A stretch of DNA of 64,000 nt from Bartonella taylorii. Lineage in GTDB: Bacteria; Pseudomonadota; Alphaproteobacteria; Rhizobiales; Rhizobiaceae. Below, one piece after another: positions 10,048-24,755 of this stretch. A program made the translations under genes and the position numbers. The notes under the pieces are model-generated. The model saw only the letters and a list, made by a program, of their open reading frames with translations, was not told where the DNA came from and did not search any database. Position 1 is the first letter of the stretch. Every line of letters begins with the position of its first letter. The stretch is from positions 885,001-949,000 of the forward strand of contig NZ_CP083693.1 of the NCBI RefSeq assembly GCF_023920105.1, in the 5' to 3' direction.

Positions 10048-10079
10048 AAGTTTTTGAATTTTGCGTTAAGGATAGTATC

Positions 10080-10358
10080 ATGACACATAATGCTCTTGCT
10101 TCACCCCCTGAAAAAGAAAAATTATTGAAGCAATCATTTTTCCTCTCGTTGCGCTCTCTTCACGATGCTGCGACAAAACTTGCTGGTTTAAAATATACCC
10201 CAGCTACATTAGACACACAATCTCTTGTCAACCTTCTCATTTGCCAAACAACGCGAAATCGTCGTCTTACAATGCCTCCTGTACGCATTCATTTACGCGT
10301 TGCCAGCCAAACCGGTAATGTACCTATTAAAATCCACCTAGGTGCAACCAATGTCTAA
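10080..10358 (+). CDS. Hypothetical protein, 92 residues
   Basis: I do not recognise the family. The ATG at 10080 has a good ribosome binding site (AAGGATAGTATC) and lies 32 bases after the carboxypeptidase stop, so the two are probably co-transcribed. The sequence has no signal peptide or membrane segment. It starts with a charged helix (EKEKLLKQSFFLSLRSLHDAA) and ends with alternating polar/hydrophobic residues that look like beta strands (VRIHLRVASQTGNVPIKIHL). A real small gene is likely; its role is unknown. Confidence 0.65.
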   Translation: MTHNALASPPEKEKLLKQSFFLSLRSLHDAATKLAGLKYTPATLDTQSLVNLLICQTTRNRRLTMPPVRIHLRVASQTGNVPIKIHLGATNV

Positions 10359-11384
10359 TTCTATAGGTAATTTTCGTAAGAATTATTTTGTTAATAAGGT
10401 ATTTTCTTGCTTACAATCTTTAAAATCCTTTAAAAGACGTACTTCTTTCTTCAATATATAAAAATTGCGCTTGTAAATTTCTGTCCAATTTTCAGATTAG
10501 ATCTTCCATAAAACCACTCCTTAAAGTGCTCAGAAAATAGTAAATGCTTACTTACTTTTGGATTTTATACCCCAAATTATCCTTTATATTTTTTCATAAG
10601 AAAGAAGTGAATCCCATTGAATGCAAGCTTTTTAAATTGGTTAGCCACTATCACAACAACTCAATGAAAGAAACTTTTCAATAACATATAAGCCCTTCCA
10701 AGCAACATAAACGTTACAAAATTACCTAAATCGTTTTTTTAAACTCGTGTTCTTTTCAAAATACAAAACAACTTTAAAATACAACTCTTTACAGTTCTGC
10801 AGCTCCACTTATCACCACCACTCAAGAATTGCTATAATAACAAACAACCACTTCCCTCTCTATACTCATGTTTATACACTCAAAGGCCAATACCACAGTT
10901 ATATTTACCAACGTTCACGTAGTCATTACTACTTTTGCACTCACACAATTTGTTGCATCCATACCAAGCCATCTTTTGCACTACTATTGAATGGATTCTG
11001 CTGTTTTTTACTCACAGTGAATGAAACGGGAATATATTCTGATATCAAATGGTTTGATATGATATGGAAAATTATGATTTATACTTCAATATCAATTTCT
11101 TTAACTCTTATTCAATACATCGTAATAAATATAGTTTATCGTTTTACCACTTGAATGAGAGCCTAAAATACAGAAATATTCTCTCATTCTTAATCCGTCT
11201 TAAAATGAATCAATAAAAATTGTTTATTAAGAAAAGACTAAACATACCTCTTTATGAGGCATTTTAGTACAAGAACAGTTGGTAATATTGGCAGCTAACA
11301 AATATAATGAAGGCACCTGCTTGTACCTTCATAAACGATAAACAACGTGTAAAGAATTTATCAGATTAAATACCGTTGCACACA
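10359..11384. other. Gene-poor gap of about 1 kb
   Basis: This stretch holds no recognisable gene. A plus-strand frame with a GTG start at 10747 runs to 11154 (135 codons). It is rich in His, Tyr, Cys and Thr, and its last 25 codons could make a hydrophobic helix, but it has no clear ribosome binding site and no family resemblance. A 36-codon frame at 10351-10461 overlapping the previous gene is equally unsupported. The base composition is very AT-rich, as expected of decayed or non-coding DNA. A candidate terminator for sdaA lies at 11308-11331. Confidence 0.4.
11308..11331 (-). terminator. Candidate terminator downstream of sdaA
   Basis: On the minus strand TGAAGG and CCTTCA, with an additional inner GT/AC pair and one mismatch, form a hairpin followed by TTATATTTG. 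It lies 54 bases beyond the sdaA stop. The T-run is imperfect, so the call is tentative. Confidence 0.4.
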
Positions 11385-12785
11385 TCAGCAAGATATTGCA
11401 TTAACTGCGAGTCCGGCTTTGCTTGTTTCTTTATAGCGTTCACTCATATCATGTCCTGTCTGACGCATTGTTTCTATACAAGCATCAAGAGAAACAAAAT
11501 GATCCCCATTACCATGCAACGCAAGAGAAGAAGCTGTCACCGCCTTAACAGCCCCCATCGCATTGCGCTCAATACAAGGAACCTGCACAAGGCCTGCAAC
11601 GGGATCACACGTCATTCCCAAATGATGCTCAAGCGCAATCTCAGCAGCATTTTCAATTTGAGCGGGTGTACCACCTAATGCCGCCGTCAATCCTGCTGCT
11701 GCCATTGAAGATGCCGTCCCAACTTCACCCTGACAACCAACTTCTGCACCAGAAATAGATGCATTGTGTTTAATGACACCACCAATGGCTGCAGCTGTCA
11801 GCAAAAAATTATGTATCCCCTCTCGATCTGAACCATCATTAAATTGAAGATAATAGCGCAAAACTGCAGGTACAACACCAGCAGCTCCATTCGTAGGTGC
11901 TGTAACAACACGACCACCAGCAGCATTTTCCTCATTTACTGCTATAGCATATACAGAAAGCCAATCATTTGCCCAAAGTGGATGATTGCGATTTCTCCTT
12001 CGATTTTCCAAAAGCTTATCATGCAGCTTTTTAGCACGTCTTGGAACATGCAATCCACCTGGCAACTCACCTTCTTTTGAAAGACCTCTATCAATACAAT
12101 TTGTCATAGCTGAAAAAATTTCATCGAGCCCTGTATCAAGAGCAGAGCGCTCCATCTTCGTCTCTTCATTTAGACGCTTCATTTCAGCAATTGAAAGTCC
12201 TGACTTTTCTGCCATTGATAACATTTTACGTGCCGAATCAAAGGGATATGGCACTTCATCAAGTGTTTCTTGTTGTATATTACCATTCATATGGCTTAAT
12301 TCATCCTCAGTCACAACAAAACCACCGCCGATAGAATAATAAATCTGTCGCAAAAGAACATTTCCATCAGCATCAATCCCTTCAAACGCAAGCCCATTAG
12401 CATGCCCAGGTAGGACTCTCTTTCGTTCAAAAATAAGATCATCTTGCAAATCAAACTGGTAAGCGGGATGGCCTTTTGGTTGCACTTTTTTTTCACGTGT
12501 AACCTTTTCTAACAAGAATCCCATAGAATCAAGATCAACCGTAGAAGCTTTTTCTCCCAAAAGCCCTAATATAATAGCTCTATCCGTAGCATGACCAATT
12601 CCTGTGAAAGCCAATGAACCATAAAGATAAACACGTATACGAGAAACCTCAGCACTAGAAGACTGAGAAAAATCTCGTATAAGAATTTCCTGCAAAAACA
12701 TATTAGCTGCCGTCATCGGCCCCATTGTGTGTGAGCTAGAAGGACCAATACCAATTTTAAAAAGTTCAAAAACAGACAAAAACAC
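11385..12785 (-). CDS. sdaA: L-serine ammonia-lyase, single-chain iron-sulfur type
   Basis: This 466-residue enzyme deaminates L-serine to pyruvate and ammonia. It has the single-chain layout, with the beta domain first ([20 protein letters not shown]) and the alpha domain after it ([17 protein letters not shown]). The cysteines expected to hold the 4Fe-4S cluster are in [26 protein letters not shown]. The start is a GTG at 12785 with AAGGTGATTGA just upstream. It is transcribed alone. A structured leader or small ORF upstream (12855-12990) may belong to its control region. Pyruvate from serine would feed the PDH complex encoded later in the window. Confidence 0.95.
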   Translation of the reverse strand: MFLSVFELFKIGIGPSSSHTMGPMTAANMFLQEILIRDFSQSSSAEVSRIRVYLYGSLAFTGIGHATDRAIILGLLGEKASTVDLDSMGFLLEKVTREKKVQPKGHPAYQFDLQDDLIFERKRVLPGHANGLAFEGIDADGNVLLRQIYYSIGGGFVVTEDELSHMNGNIQQETLDEVPYPFDSARKMLSMAEKSGLSIAEMKRLNEETKMERSALDTGLDEIFSAMTNCIDRGLSKEGELPGGLHVPRRAKKLHDKLLENRRRNRNHPLWANDWLSVYAIAVNEENAAGGRVVTAPTNGAAGVVPAVLRYYLQFNDGSDREGIHNFLLTAAAIGGVIKHNASISGAEVGCQGEVGTASSMAAAGLTAALGGTPAQIENAAEIALEHHLGMTCDPVAGLVQVPCIERNAMGAVKAVTASSLALHGNGDHFVSLDACIETMRQTGHDMSERYKETSKAGLAVNAISC

Positions 12786-12854
12786 TCAATCACCTTAAAA
12801 CTACATACGGTGGCTTGAGTATACAATCTTTTATCACACTTGTCTCATTTAAAA

Positions 12855-12950
12855 TCAAATTGTGAGATAAGCTAAAAAAATGACAGCAATAAACACGAAG
12901 GTTGCTCGTCTTGCTACCAACCAACACTTTCTTTCTATAGCGCTTTCCAT
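12855..12950 (-). CDS. Candidate 31-residue membrane peptide upstream of sdaA
   Basis: A short frame reads from ATG at 12950 to TGA at 12855. It encodes a polar basic head (MESAIERKCWLVARRA) followed by one hydrophobic stretch (TFVFIAVIFLAYLTI), the layout of a single-pass small membrane protein. AAGG sits about ten bases upstream. It is too short to trust on composition alone and no family is recognised. The rest of the gap between sdaA and the nitroreductase (12786-13134) shows nothing else apart from the hairpin at 12968-12990. Confidence 0.3.
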   Translation of the reverse strand: MESAIERKCWLVARRATFVFIAVIFLAYLTI

Positions 12951-12967
12951 AACCGACCTTTAAAACT

Positions 12968-12990
12968 GACAATGATCTCCTCTCACTGTC
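12968..12990 (-). promoter_or_regulatory. Hairpin with a purine-rich loop upstream of sdaA
   Basis: On the minus strand GACAGTGA (12983-12990) pairs with TCATTGTC (12968-12975) over 8 bp with one G-T pair. The 7-base loop, GAGGAGA, resembles a ribosome binding site. It lies about 180 bases before the sdaA start and just before the small membrane ORF. Whether it controls translation is unknown. Confidence 0.35.
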
Positions 12991-13134
12991 TTGATGTGTT
13001 AGCGTAGTAAAATAAGTGTTAATATGCAATATTAAAATTCAATAAAAATGAAAAACTCTCCCTGAAATACTTTTCATAATGTCTCAAGCTCTAAAATTTT
13101 ATACTCAATAATATAAAATATTCCATGGATATAA

Positions 13135-13815
13135 TTAAACAAAACGTACAAAGTTCTCAATTGCTTCGCGTTCAGTCTCAAAATTATTTTCTGGAGCATT
13201 CATATCGCGATAGCCAAGTGCCATACCACAGATAATGTGCCGATCAAAAGGCACAGATAAAAGTGTACGAATTTGTTTATGATAATCAGCAAAAGCAGCT
13301 TGAGGGCACGTATCTAATCCAAACCCACGTGCTGCTAACATAATGGTCTGCATAAACATGCCCAAATCAAGCCAGCTTCCCATTTCCATATCGTGATCCA
13401 TTGTAAACAAAAGTCCGACAGGTGCACCAAAAAATGAAAAATTCCGCGCTCTCTGTTGAAGCATTTTTTCCTGCTCATCTTTTTGAATTCCAAGGCTCTT
13501 ATAAAGATCCAAACCAATTTTTCGGCGCCTTGAAAGATAAGGTTCACGCCATTGACGTGGATAATAATGAACTTCACGCTCTCCTTTTACACCAGAAAGT
13601 ACAAGTTGTGAAAGTTCTTGTCCTACTTGCTGCAATACATTCCCTGTAAGAACAATTACTTGCCACGGTTGGAGATTTGTTCCAGATGGTGCACGTGATG
13701 CAAATTTTAAAATTTCTTTGATCGTTTCCTGTGAAACTTCCTGATTAGTAAAAGCTCGAATCGACTTACGTGACAGAATAGATTGGAAAATATCAATAGG
13801 AGAACCCTCTGTCAT
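13135..13815 (-). CDS. Nitroreductase family protein
   Basis: This 226-residue flavoprotein of the nitroreductase superfamily would use FMN and NAD(P)H to reduce nitro or quinone compounds. Family features are the N-terminal RKSIRAFTNQEVSQETI with the FMN-phosphate-binding arginines, ASRAPSGTNLQPWQVIVLTG, and the C-terminal GFGLDTCPQAAFADYHKQIR and ICGMALGY. The insert HYYPRQWREPYLSRRRKIG is like that of the PnbA/NfnB-type subgroup. It lacks the context expected of BluB. It is transcribed alone between sdaA and the MerR gene. The true substrate cannot be told from the sequence. Confidence 0.85.
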   Translation of the reverse strand: MTEGSPIDIFQSILSRKSIRAFTNQEVSQETIKEILKFASRAPSGTNLQPWQVIVLTGNVLQQVGQELSQLVLSGVKGEREVHYYPRQWREPYLSRRRKIGLDLYKSLGIQKDEQEKMLQQRARNFSFFGAPVGLLFTMDHDMEMGSWLDLGMFMQTIMLAARGFGLDTCPQAAFADYHKQIRTLLSVPFDRHIICGMALGYRDMNAPENNFETEREAIENFVRFV

Positions 13816-14035
13816 TGTTTTTACTTTCTCTTTTGAACAGTGAATTTAAACATCGTTGTTTGCTCACTTAAAGCCAAGCTATTGAAACACCTTCGCAATC
13901 CTTTTCATTCAACCTATTCCTCCCGAATAGCTTACACATTTAATGCTCTATTAATGACTGCCAGCAGAGAACAATACAGCTGATCTCTTTTAAAGGAAAA
14001 GAAACGATCAAAAATGAATGCAATAAACTTTAAAA

Positions 14036-14422
14036 TCAACGATTTACTCCCAATTCGGCTAAACTTTCAAAAAAAGTTTCCTCAATGCGTTCTAAATCAT
14101 GTAAAAGATCATCAATATCACGTTGCATCTGCTTTAAATCTGCCCGTTTTTTATTAATCCCTGCAATTAGTTCTTTAAGCTTTTTCTCATCATCAGGTGG
14201 CTTTCCAATCATAGTCAACATATCAGATATTTCAGACAAAGAAAATTTAACTCTTTTCGCACGTAATATTTGTTTTAATTTATGACGATCCGTTTGCGTA
14301 TAAAGCCGCATGCCCCCACGCCGAAAGGGTACAAGAAGACCTTCTTCTTCATAATAACGCAAAGTCCGAGCAGTTATTGAAAATTCGCGTGTCAACTCAC
14401 CAATTGAATAATATCCGTACAT
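14036..14422 (-). CDS. MerR family transcriptional regulator
   Basis: The 128-residue protein starts with a MerR winged helix-turn-helix (YYSIGELTREFSITARTLRYYEEEGLL, then the wing RRGGMRLYTQTDRHKL). It continues into a long antiparallel coiled coil with many Lys/Glu/Asp (about residues 75-120). There is no cysteine cluster for metal sensing, so it is not a CueR or ZntR type. It resembles the MerR regulators linked to acyl-CoA dehydrogenase genes in other alphaproteobacteria, but no such gene is nearby. The target is unknown. A weak ribosome binding site precedes the ATG. Confidence 0.88.
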   Translation of the reverse strand: MYGYYSIGELTREFSITARTLRYYEEEGLLVPFRRGGMRLYTQTDRHKLKQILRAKRVKFSLSEISDMLTMIGKPPDDEKKLKELIAGINKKRADLKQMQRDIDDLLHDLERIEETFFESLAELGVNR

Positions 14423-14871
14423 TTTATCATTCTGTTTTCATAGATCACACTGTTATCAGAAATATGTCTATTTTTATAAAATTTTAGTTAGCATTTTATC
14501 CTCTTCTTTCCTGAAAATTTAAATAAAGAAATACAAAGTTTACTCGTCATACAAGCATTCTTTATAGAAGATATCAATCCCAAGAAATTCTGAAAATATT
14601 CAAAACAAGTGGTTCCCTTGTTTTCAGATAATATACCCTTTCCCCTCAACACACGACGGACTATTATTCTATGCACTTTTTTACTTTGAATATTTTGGAA
14701 ATAAACTTTTTATCTGACGCAGACATAAAAAGCTCTATAAACGAAGTGGCCGAAAAGATGAATATCATTATAAGCAAACACAATAAACTACCAAGGATGC
14801 TCGAAACGGAAATCGTCTTACCCTTTATAGGCATATTTTTCAGAAAAACATGCAACTTCTGCATTTTAAGA
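14423..14871. other. Intergenic gap between rpoC terminator and the MerR gene
   Basis: No convincing gene is seen. A minus-strand frame of 66 codons (14664-14864) contains a hydrophobic stretch, but it lacks a ribosome binding site and begins inside the tail of the rpoC terminator. It is treated as non-coding. Confidence 0.5.
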
Positions 14872-14906
14872 ACTAAAAAGCGCCCGAATTCTACCTTCGG
14901 GCGCTC
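14872..14906 (-). terminator. Rho-independent terminator of the rpoBC operon
   Basis: On the minus strand AGCGCCCGAA (14896-14905) pairs perfectly with TTCGGGCGCT (14879-14888) around a 7-base loop and is followed by a T-run. The stem is GC-rich in AT-rich surroundings and lies 30 bases after the rpoC stop. The plus strand also has a T-rich tail beyond the stem, so it may work in both directions. Confidence 0.92.
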
Positions 14907-14935
14907 TTATACTACTTTTTTAGCATGCATCCAAA

Positions 14936-17900
14936 TTATTCAGCAACTGCTTCAGTTGTCATATTTATCAACATAGCCTTAGCCATCTCGTTATTGCTAG
15001 ACTTGCGTCGCTCATCTACAATCAAATCATCACGAACTGCAGCAATCCGGCGGATTTGAGCAATAGTACCACCTGTACCCGCAGGAATAAGACGACCGAC
15101 AATAACATTTTCCTTAAGTCCTTGCAAAGTATCAATTTTACCAGAAACTGCTGCCTCGGTAAGAACCCTTGTTGTTTCCTGAAATGATGCCGCCGAAATA
15201 AATGATGGCGTTTGAAGAGATGCTTTTGTAATCCCAAGAAGAATAGGAGTACCAGATGCAGGTCTCTTTCCTTCTGCAATCAAATTATCATTGATTTCAT
15301 CAAGTTCGATACGATCAACATTATCACCTGGAATATAACCAGAATCTCCAGATTCAGTAATTTCAACTTTTTGCAACATTTGGCGAACAATCACTTCGAT
15401 GTGCTTGTCATTAATGAGAACACCCTGCAAACGATAAACTTCTTGAATTTCATTAACAAGGTAAGATGCTAAAGCTTCAACACCCTTAATCGCCAAGATA
15501 TCATGAGGAGCCGGATTACCATCAAGGATATAATCTCCTTTTTCAATCTGGTCGCCTTCTTGGAAGTGAAATAACTTACCCTTTGGAATCAAATACTCTA
15601 CCGCTTCAAGAGTCTCATCATTTGGTTCGATAATAATACGACGCTTATTCTTATAACCACGACCAAATCGAATTGTACCACTGACTTCAGCAATGATAGC
15701 GTGATCCTTCGGACGCCGTGCTTCAAAAAGCTCAGCCACACGTGGTAGTCCACCTGTAATATCTTTTGTCTTAGCACTCTCCATTGGCAAGCGCGCAATA
15801 ACATCGCCGGCCTTAACATGAGAACCAGGCTCAACAGAAAGAATGGTTTCCACTGACATCATGTAACGGGCTTCACCTCCCTTATACAATTTGGCAATAG
15901 TTTCACCTTTTTTATCTGCGTGGATGATAATAGCTGGTTTTAAATCAGCTCCACGCGGATTAGCACGCCAATCAATCACCAACCGCTTCGTAATTCCTGT
16001 AGATTCATCAGCTGTCTCAGTAACTGATAAACCATCTATCATATCTTCAAAGCCTACATAGCCCTCAACTTCAGTTAAAACTGGACGTGTATAGGGATCC
16101 CATTCTGCTATACGTTGACCACATTTAACTACATCACCATCATCAACAAAAATATGCGCACCATAGCTAACACGATGCACTACGCGTTCTTTTCCAGACT
16201 CATCTTTGATAAGAATAGCCACATTACGCCCCATAACCACCAAATGACCTTCAGAATTGCGAACCACATTGCGATTACGAATCTCCACTATACCTTCATA
16301 AGATGCTTCTAAATGAGATGAATCAACAACCTGTGCCGTTCCTCCTAAGTGGAAAGTACGCATAGTAAGCTGTGTCCCTGGTTCACCAATGGACTGAGCG
16401 GCAATAACTCCAACTGCCTCACCTTGATTAACCGGTGTTCCACGTGCCAAATCACGACCATAGCATTTAGCACAAACACCAAGGCGCGTTTCACATGTCA
16501 AGGCAGAACGGATTTGAACAGACTGAATTCCAGCTTCTTCAATCTTAGCAACATCAGCCTCTTCAATCATCGCACCACCTTCAAGGATAACTTCCCCAGA
16601 AATTGGATGCAAAATATCAACAAGCGCTGTACGACCAAGAATTCTCTGCCCAAGAGATGCAACTATTTGCCCTGCATCAACAATTGGCTGCATAGTAAGC
16701 CCCTTTGCAGTACCGCAATCAACTGCTGAAATAATAGCATCCTGCGCAACGTCAACAAGACGCCGTGTTAGATAACCAGAGTTGGCTGTTTTTAGCGCAG
16801 TATCAGCAAGACCTTTACGTGCTCCATGGGTTGAGTTGAAGTACTCGTTAACGGTTAGCCCTTCCTTAAAGTTTGAAATAATTGGCGTTTCAATAATTTC
16901 ACCCGATGGCTTTGCCATTAATCCACGCATACCAGCCAACTGCTTCATCTGGTTAGCAGAACCGCGTGCACCAGAATGCGACATCATGTAGATCGAGTTC
17001 ATTGGTCGTTGACGACCCGTTTTGGGATCAAATTCAACAGCCTGAATACGTTTCATCATTTCATCCGCAACGCGATCCGTACATTTACCCCAAGCATCTA
17101 CGACCTTGTTATATTTTTCACCTTGCGTAATCAGACCATCATTATATTGCTGTTCATATTCTTTAGCCAAAGCTTCGGTTTCTGTAACAAAACGCGATTT
17201 ACTATCGGGGATAACCATATCGTCCTTGCCGAACGAAATTCCTGCACGACAAGCATATGAAAAACCAAGTTGCATAATACGATCACAGAAAATAACTGTC
17301 TCTTTTTGCCCACAATGCCGATAAACCTGATCAATCATTTTAGAAATATTCTTTTTTGTCATTTCTTGATTGACAATATCAAATGAGATATTTGGATTTT
17401 TCGGCAAAAGTTCCCCGATAATCAAACGACCTGGTGTTGTATCATAAAGTTTAGTAACACAGTTCCCATTGTTACCCATATTTTTAACACGGCCTTTTAT
17501 CTTCGTATGAAGAGTTATAACCTTATTTTCCAAGGCGTGGTGGAGTTCACCTATATCGGAAAAAGCCATTCCTTCACCCGGCTCTTTTTCAGAAACAATT
17601 GAAAGATAGTAAAGACCAAGAACCATATCTTGTGATGGAACAATAATTGGCGCACCATTGGCTGGATGAAGAATATTATTAGTCGACATCATCAAAACAC
17701 GAGCTTCAAGCTGTGCTTCAAGAGAAAGTGGAACGTGAACAGCCATTTGATCACCATCAAAATCCGCATTAAAAGCAGTACACACCAATGGATGAAGCTG
17801 TATGGCTTTGCCTTCAATCAGTATAGGCTCAAAAGCCTGAATTCCCAAACGGTGCAATGTCGGCGCACGATTAAGCAAAACAGGATGTTCACGGATAACT

Positions 17901-19147
17901 TCATCCAAGATATCCCAAACTTCTGGATGCTCTTTTTCAACGAGCTTCTTTGCCTGTTTTACAGTTGACGAATACCCCTTCGCATCAAGCCGTGCATAAA
18001 TAAATGGTTTAAATAATTCAAGAGCCATTTTTTTGGGAAGACCACATTGATGCAATTTTAACTCAGGACCTGTCACAATAACAGAACGCCCAGAGTAATC
18101 AACACGCTTTCCAAGTAAGTTTTGACGGAAACGTCCTTGTTTGCCTTTTAGCATATCTGAAAGAGATTTGAGCGGACGCTTATTTGCTCCAGTAATTACA
18201 CGCCCACGCCGACCATTATCAAATAATGCATCAACAGCTTCCTGCACCATACGTTTCTCATTGCGCACAATAATTCCAGGAGCACGCAATTCAATCAGCC
18301 GTTTCAAGCGGTTATTACGATTTATAACACGTCGATAAAGATCGTTTAGATCCGATGTTGCAAAACGCCCACCATCGAGTGGAACCAATGGGCGTAAATC
18401 TGGTGGAATAACTGGAATCGTCTTCATAATCATCCATTCTGGTTTATTGCCAGATTCAAGGAAATTTTCGACGATTTTAAGCCGTTTAATTAGTTTTTTC
18501 TGTTTTAATTCTGAAGTCGTTTCAGCTAATTCGATGCGCAAATCATTCGCAATTTTCTCCAACTCCATGCTAGCTAGAAGCTCGTAAATAGCCTCAGCAC
18601 CGATCATGGCTGTAAATTGATCTTCTCCAAATTCATCAATAGCAAGCATATATTCTTCTTCCGAAAGAAGCTGATGAAGCTTAAGAGATGTCAATCCTGG
18701 TTCCGTTACAATGTAATTCTCAAAATAAAGAACCCGCTCAATATCTTTTAAAGTTAAATCTAAAAGTGTGGAAATGCGACCTGGTAACGATTTAAGAAAC
18801 CAAATATGCGCAACGGGCGCCGCAAGCTCAATATGCCCCATACGCTCACGACGTACGCGCGAAAGAGTAACCTCTACACCACATTTTTCACAGATAATAC
18901 CCTTATATTTCATGCGTTTATATTTACCGCATAAACATTCATAGTCCTTAATAGGGCCAAATATACGTGCACAAAAAAGACCATCCCGTTCTGGCTTAAA
19001 AGTCCGATAATTAATAGTCTCAGGCTTCTTGATCTCACCGTATGACCAAGACAAAATCTTCTCAGGACTCGCAATGGAAATACGAATAGAGTCAAATGTC
19101 TGCGCTGGCGCTTGAGGATTGAAAAGATTCATGACCTCGTGGTTCAT
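14936..19147 (-). CDS. rpoC: DNA-directed RNA polymerase subunit beta-prime
   Basis: The 1403-residue protein is the catalytic clamp subunit of RNA polymerase. It shows the N-terminal zinc ribbon ([20 protein letters not shown]), the active-site metal motif NADFDGDQM, the bridge-helix region ([20 protein letters not shown]), and the second zinc site ([16 protein letters not shown]). I chose the ATG at 19147 since AAGGAGAACGGC is directly upstream. The in-frame TTG five codons earlier overlaps that ribosome binding site. It follows rpoB and ends the transcription/translation cluster before a strong terminator. Confidence 0.98.
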   Translation of the reverse strand: MNHEVMNLFNPQAPAQTFDSIRISIASPEKILSWSYGEIKKPETINYRTFKPERDGLFCARIFGPIKDYECLCGKYKRMKYKGIICEKCGVEVTLSRVRRERMGHIELAAPVAHIWFLKSLPGRISTLLDLTLKDIERVLYFENYIVTEPGLTSLKLHQLLSEEEYMLAIDEFGEDQFTAMIGAEAIYELLASMELEKIANDLRIELAETTSELKQKKLIKRLKIVENFLESGNKPEWMIMKTIPVIPPDLRPLVPLDGGRFATSDLNDLYRRVINRNNRLKRLIELRAPGIIVRNEKRMVQEAVDALFDNGRRGRVITGANKRPLKSLSDMLKGKQGRFRQNLLGKRVDYSGRSVIVTGPELKLHQCGLPKKMALELFKPFIYARLDAKGYSSTVKQAKKLVEKEHPEVWDILDEVIREHPVLLNRAPTLHRLGIQAFEPILIEGKAIQLHPLVCTAFNADFDGDQMAVHVPLSLEAQLEARVLMMSTNNILHPANGAPIIVPSQDMVLGLYYLSIVSEKEPGEGMAFSDIGELHHALENKVITLHTKIKGRVKNMGNNGNCVTKLYDTTPGRLIIGELLPKNPNISFDIVNQEMTKKNISKMIDQVYRHCGQKETVIFCDRIMQLGFSYACRAGISFGKDDMVIPDSKSRFVTETEALAKEYEQQYNDGLITQGEKYNKVVDAWGKCTDRVADEMMKRIQAVEFDPKTGRQRPMNSIYMMSHSGARGSANQMKQLAGMRGLMAKPSGEIIETPIISNFKEGLTVNEYFNSTHGARKGLADTALKTANSGYLTRRLVDVAQDAIISAVDCGTAKGLTMQPIVDAGQIVASLGQRILGRTALVDILHPISGEVILEGGAMIEEADVAKIEEAGIQSVQIRSALTCETRLGVCAKCYGRDLARGTPVNQGEAVGVIAAQSIGEPGTQLTMRTFHLGGTAQVVDSSHLEASYEGIVEIRNRNVVRNSEGHLVVMGRNVAILIKDESGKERVVHRVSYGAHIFVDDGDVVKCGQRIAEWDPYTRPVLTEVEGYVGFEDMIDGLSVTETADESTGITKRLVIDWRANPRGADLKPAIIIHADKKGETIAKLYKGGEARYMMSVETILSVEPGSHVKAGDVIARLPMESAKTKDITGGLPRVAELFEARRPKDHAIIAEVSGTIRFGRGYKNKRRIIIEPNDETLEAVEYLIPKGKLFHFQEGDQIEKGDYILDGNPAPHDILAIKGVEALASYLVNEIQEVYRLQGVLINDKHIEVIVRQMLQKVEITESGDSGYIPGDNVDRIELDEINDNLIAEGKRPASGTPILLGITKASLQTPSFISAASFQETTRVLTEAAVSGKIDTLQGLKENVIVGRLIPAGTGGTIAQIRRIAAVRDDLIVDERRKSSNNEMAKAMLINMTTEAVAE

Positions 19148-19292
19148 GCCGTTCTCCTTCAAAGATTCTTAGAACCTATTGTAATATCTCTTTAACTTTA
19201 TCACAGATCTTAATTTAAAATCTATTTCTACTTTTTAAACCGTCTGCGCTATCTTAATAGAAGTTTCTTTATTTAGCCTTTCAAGACAATAA

Positions 19293-19318
19293 GAGCACAC
19301 TCTTTTCAATGCGCGCTC
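19293..19318 (-). promoter_or_regulatory. Hairpin in the rpoB-rpoC spacer
   Basis: On the minus strand GAGCGCGC (19311-19318) can pair with GTGTGCTC (19293-19300) over 8 bp with two G-T pairs and a 10-base loop. It begins seven bases after the rpoB stop. It may be an RNA processing or stabilising element; no T-run follows. Confidence 0.35.
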
Positions 19319-19324
19319 CTTGAA

Positions 19325-23476
<4,152 letters not shown>

Positions 23477-23727
23477 CGTCGCTCCTTGATCTTTACTCTC
23501 CAAGGTAGACTAAACCTTGAAAGCTTTATGTCATTAACCTGCACATGCAGACCAGTTCACTTGATACCCAATAATGAGCACCATCAATTTGCCCCACAAA
23601 CTCAAACCACCTATTCACTTGGCTCTACGATGAGGGGACTAAGAACAAACCCCATACCCATTACAGTTACTGGACTGTTTGGAAAAGGTTTTCATTGATC
23701 CTCTCCCTCCTTTTCAGGAGACAGAAA

Positions 23728-23753
23728 ATCGGCGAACATAAATGTCCGCCGAT
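23728..23753 (-). promoter_or_regulatory. Attenuator-like hairpin between rplL and rpoB
   Basis: On the minus strand ATCGGCGGACA pairs along its whole length (one G-T pair) with TGTTCGCCGAT around the loop TTTA, and TTTC follows. It begins 11 bases after the rplL stop. In E. coli the same spacer holds a partial terminator and an RNase III site that set the ratio of ribosomal protein to polymerase expression. A like role is inferred from position and shape. Confidence 0.7.
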
Positions 23754-23763
23754 AAAATAAAAT

Positions 23764-24135
23764 TTACTTAAGTTCAACTTTAGCACCAGCAGCTTCAAGT
23801 TGAGACTTAATTTTTTCTGCTTCGTCTTTAGAAGCTCCCTCTTTAATAGGTTTAGGCGCCCCTTCAACCAGATCTTTAGCTTCTTTAAGACCAAGCCCAG
23901 TAAGAGCACGAACTTCCTTAATGACATTAATTTTTTGCGCACCACCTTCAACAAGAATAACATCAAATTCTGTTTTTTCTTCAGCAGCTGGAGCAGCAGC
24001 ACCAGCGACAGCAGCTACAGCTACAGGAGCAGCAGCCGAAACTCCCCATTTTTCTTCAAGCAACTTAGAAAGCTCAGCGGCTTCCAAAAGGGTGAGGTTA
24101 GAAAGGTCTTCTACGATCTTCGCTAGATCAGCCAT
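23764..24135 (-). CDS. rplL: 50S ribosomal protein L7/L12
   Basis: The 123-residue stalk protein recruits translational GTPases to the ribosome. The N-terminal dimerisation helix ([23 protein letters not shown]), the Ala/Pro/Val hinge ([20 protein letters not shown]) and the C-terminal globular domain ([20 protein letters not shown] and [20 protein letters not shown]) are all visible. Length is typical. It lies about 100 bases downstream of rplJ, its L10 partner. Confidence 0.97.
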   Translation of the reverse strand: MADLAKIVEDLSNLTLLEAAELSKLLEEKWGVSAAAPVAVAAVAGAAAPAAEEKTEFDVILVEGGAQKINVIKEVRALTGLGLKEAKDLVEGAPKPIKEGASKDEAEKIKSQLEAAGAKVELK

Positions 24136-24236
24136 TTTTAAATTCCTTCAATTAAAAGATTTGAACCATTATTTAACTTATTCAAAAAAACAGAAAAGCA
24201 ACAAAGCTCTTCCATAAACGTGAATACAAAACAGCC

Positions 24237-24755
24237 TTAAGCCGCCTTATCCTCCTGAGCATATGCTCCAATGACACGTGCAACCTGACCAGCAGGTGCA
24301 TTAACAATCTGTGCGATACGGGTCGCAGGAGTAGAAACCATACCCACGAGTTTTGCCCGCAACTCATTCAGTGAAGGCAATGAAGCCAATGACTTCACAG
24401 CATCTACACTCAAACTTGTTGCACCCATTGAACCGCCAAGGATGACAAATTTGTCATTGCTTTTCGCAAAATCAACAGCAACTTTCGGTGCTGTAATTGG
24501 ATCTTCTGAATAAGCAATAAGTGTTTGTCCGGTAAACAAATCCACTATCGATTCAGATTCCGTGCCCTGAAGAGCGATTTTAGCAAGACGGTTTTTGGCG
24601 ACTTTAACGGCTCCACCAGCTTCACCCATTTTCGAACGAAGATCGTTCATCTGTGAAACTGTCAGACCGGAATAATGTGCAACAACAACAGAACCAGACT
24701 TTCGAAAAGCCTCGTTAAGCCATGTAACAAATTCGCGTTTCTCCGCTCTATTCAC
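24237..24755 (-). CDS. rplJ: 50S ribosomal protein L10
   Basis: L10 anchors L7/L12 dimers to the ribosome. The 172-residue sequence starts [20 protein letters not shown] and includes [20 protein letters not shown] and a C-terminal helix rich in Ala that binds L7/L12. The start is a GTG at 24755 preceded by GGAGAGAGAC. A longer frame reaches 24878 but its extra 41 residues lie in the leader and match nothing in the family. The leader is expected to bind L10 for autoregulation. Confidence 0.95.
   Translation of the reverse strand: MNRAEKREFVTWLNEAFRKSGSVVVAHYSGLTVSQMNDLRSKMGEAGGAVKVAKNRLAKIALQGTESESIVDLFTGQTLIAYSEDPITAPKVAVDFAKSNDKFVILGGSMGATSLSVDAVKSLASLPSLNELRAKLVGMVSTPATRIAQIVNAPAGQVARVIGAYAQEDKAA

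Noticed and set aside
12790..13029. 79-codon minus-strand frame upstream of sdaA
   Set aside because: Its composition is unlike a protein, its apparent start has no ribosome binding site, and it ends inside the sdaA ribosome binding site.
13135..13815. BluB (dimethylbenzimidazole synthase) for the nitroreductase gene
   Set aside because: The sequence fits a general nitroreductase with a PnbA/NfnB-like insert, and no cobalamin gene is nearby.
14664..14864. 66-codon minus-strand frame with a hydrophobic stretch
   Set aside because: It has no ribosome binding site, starts right after the rpoC terminator stem, and resembles no family.
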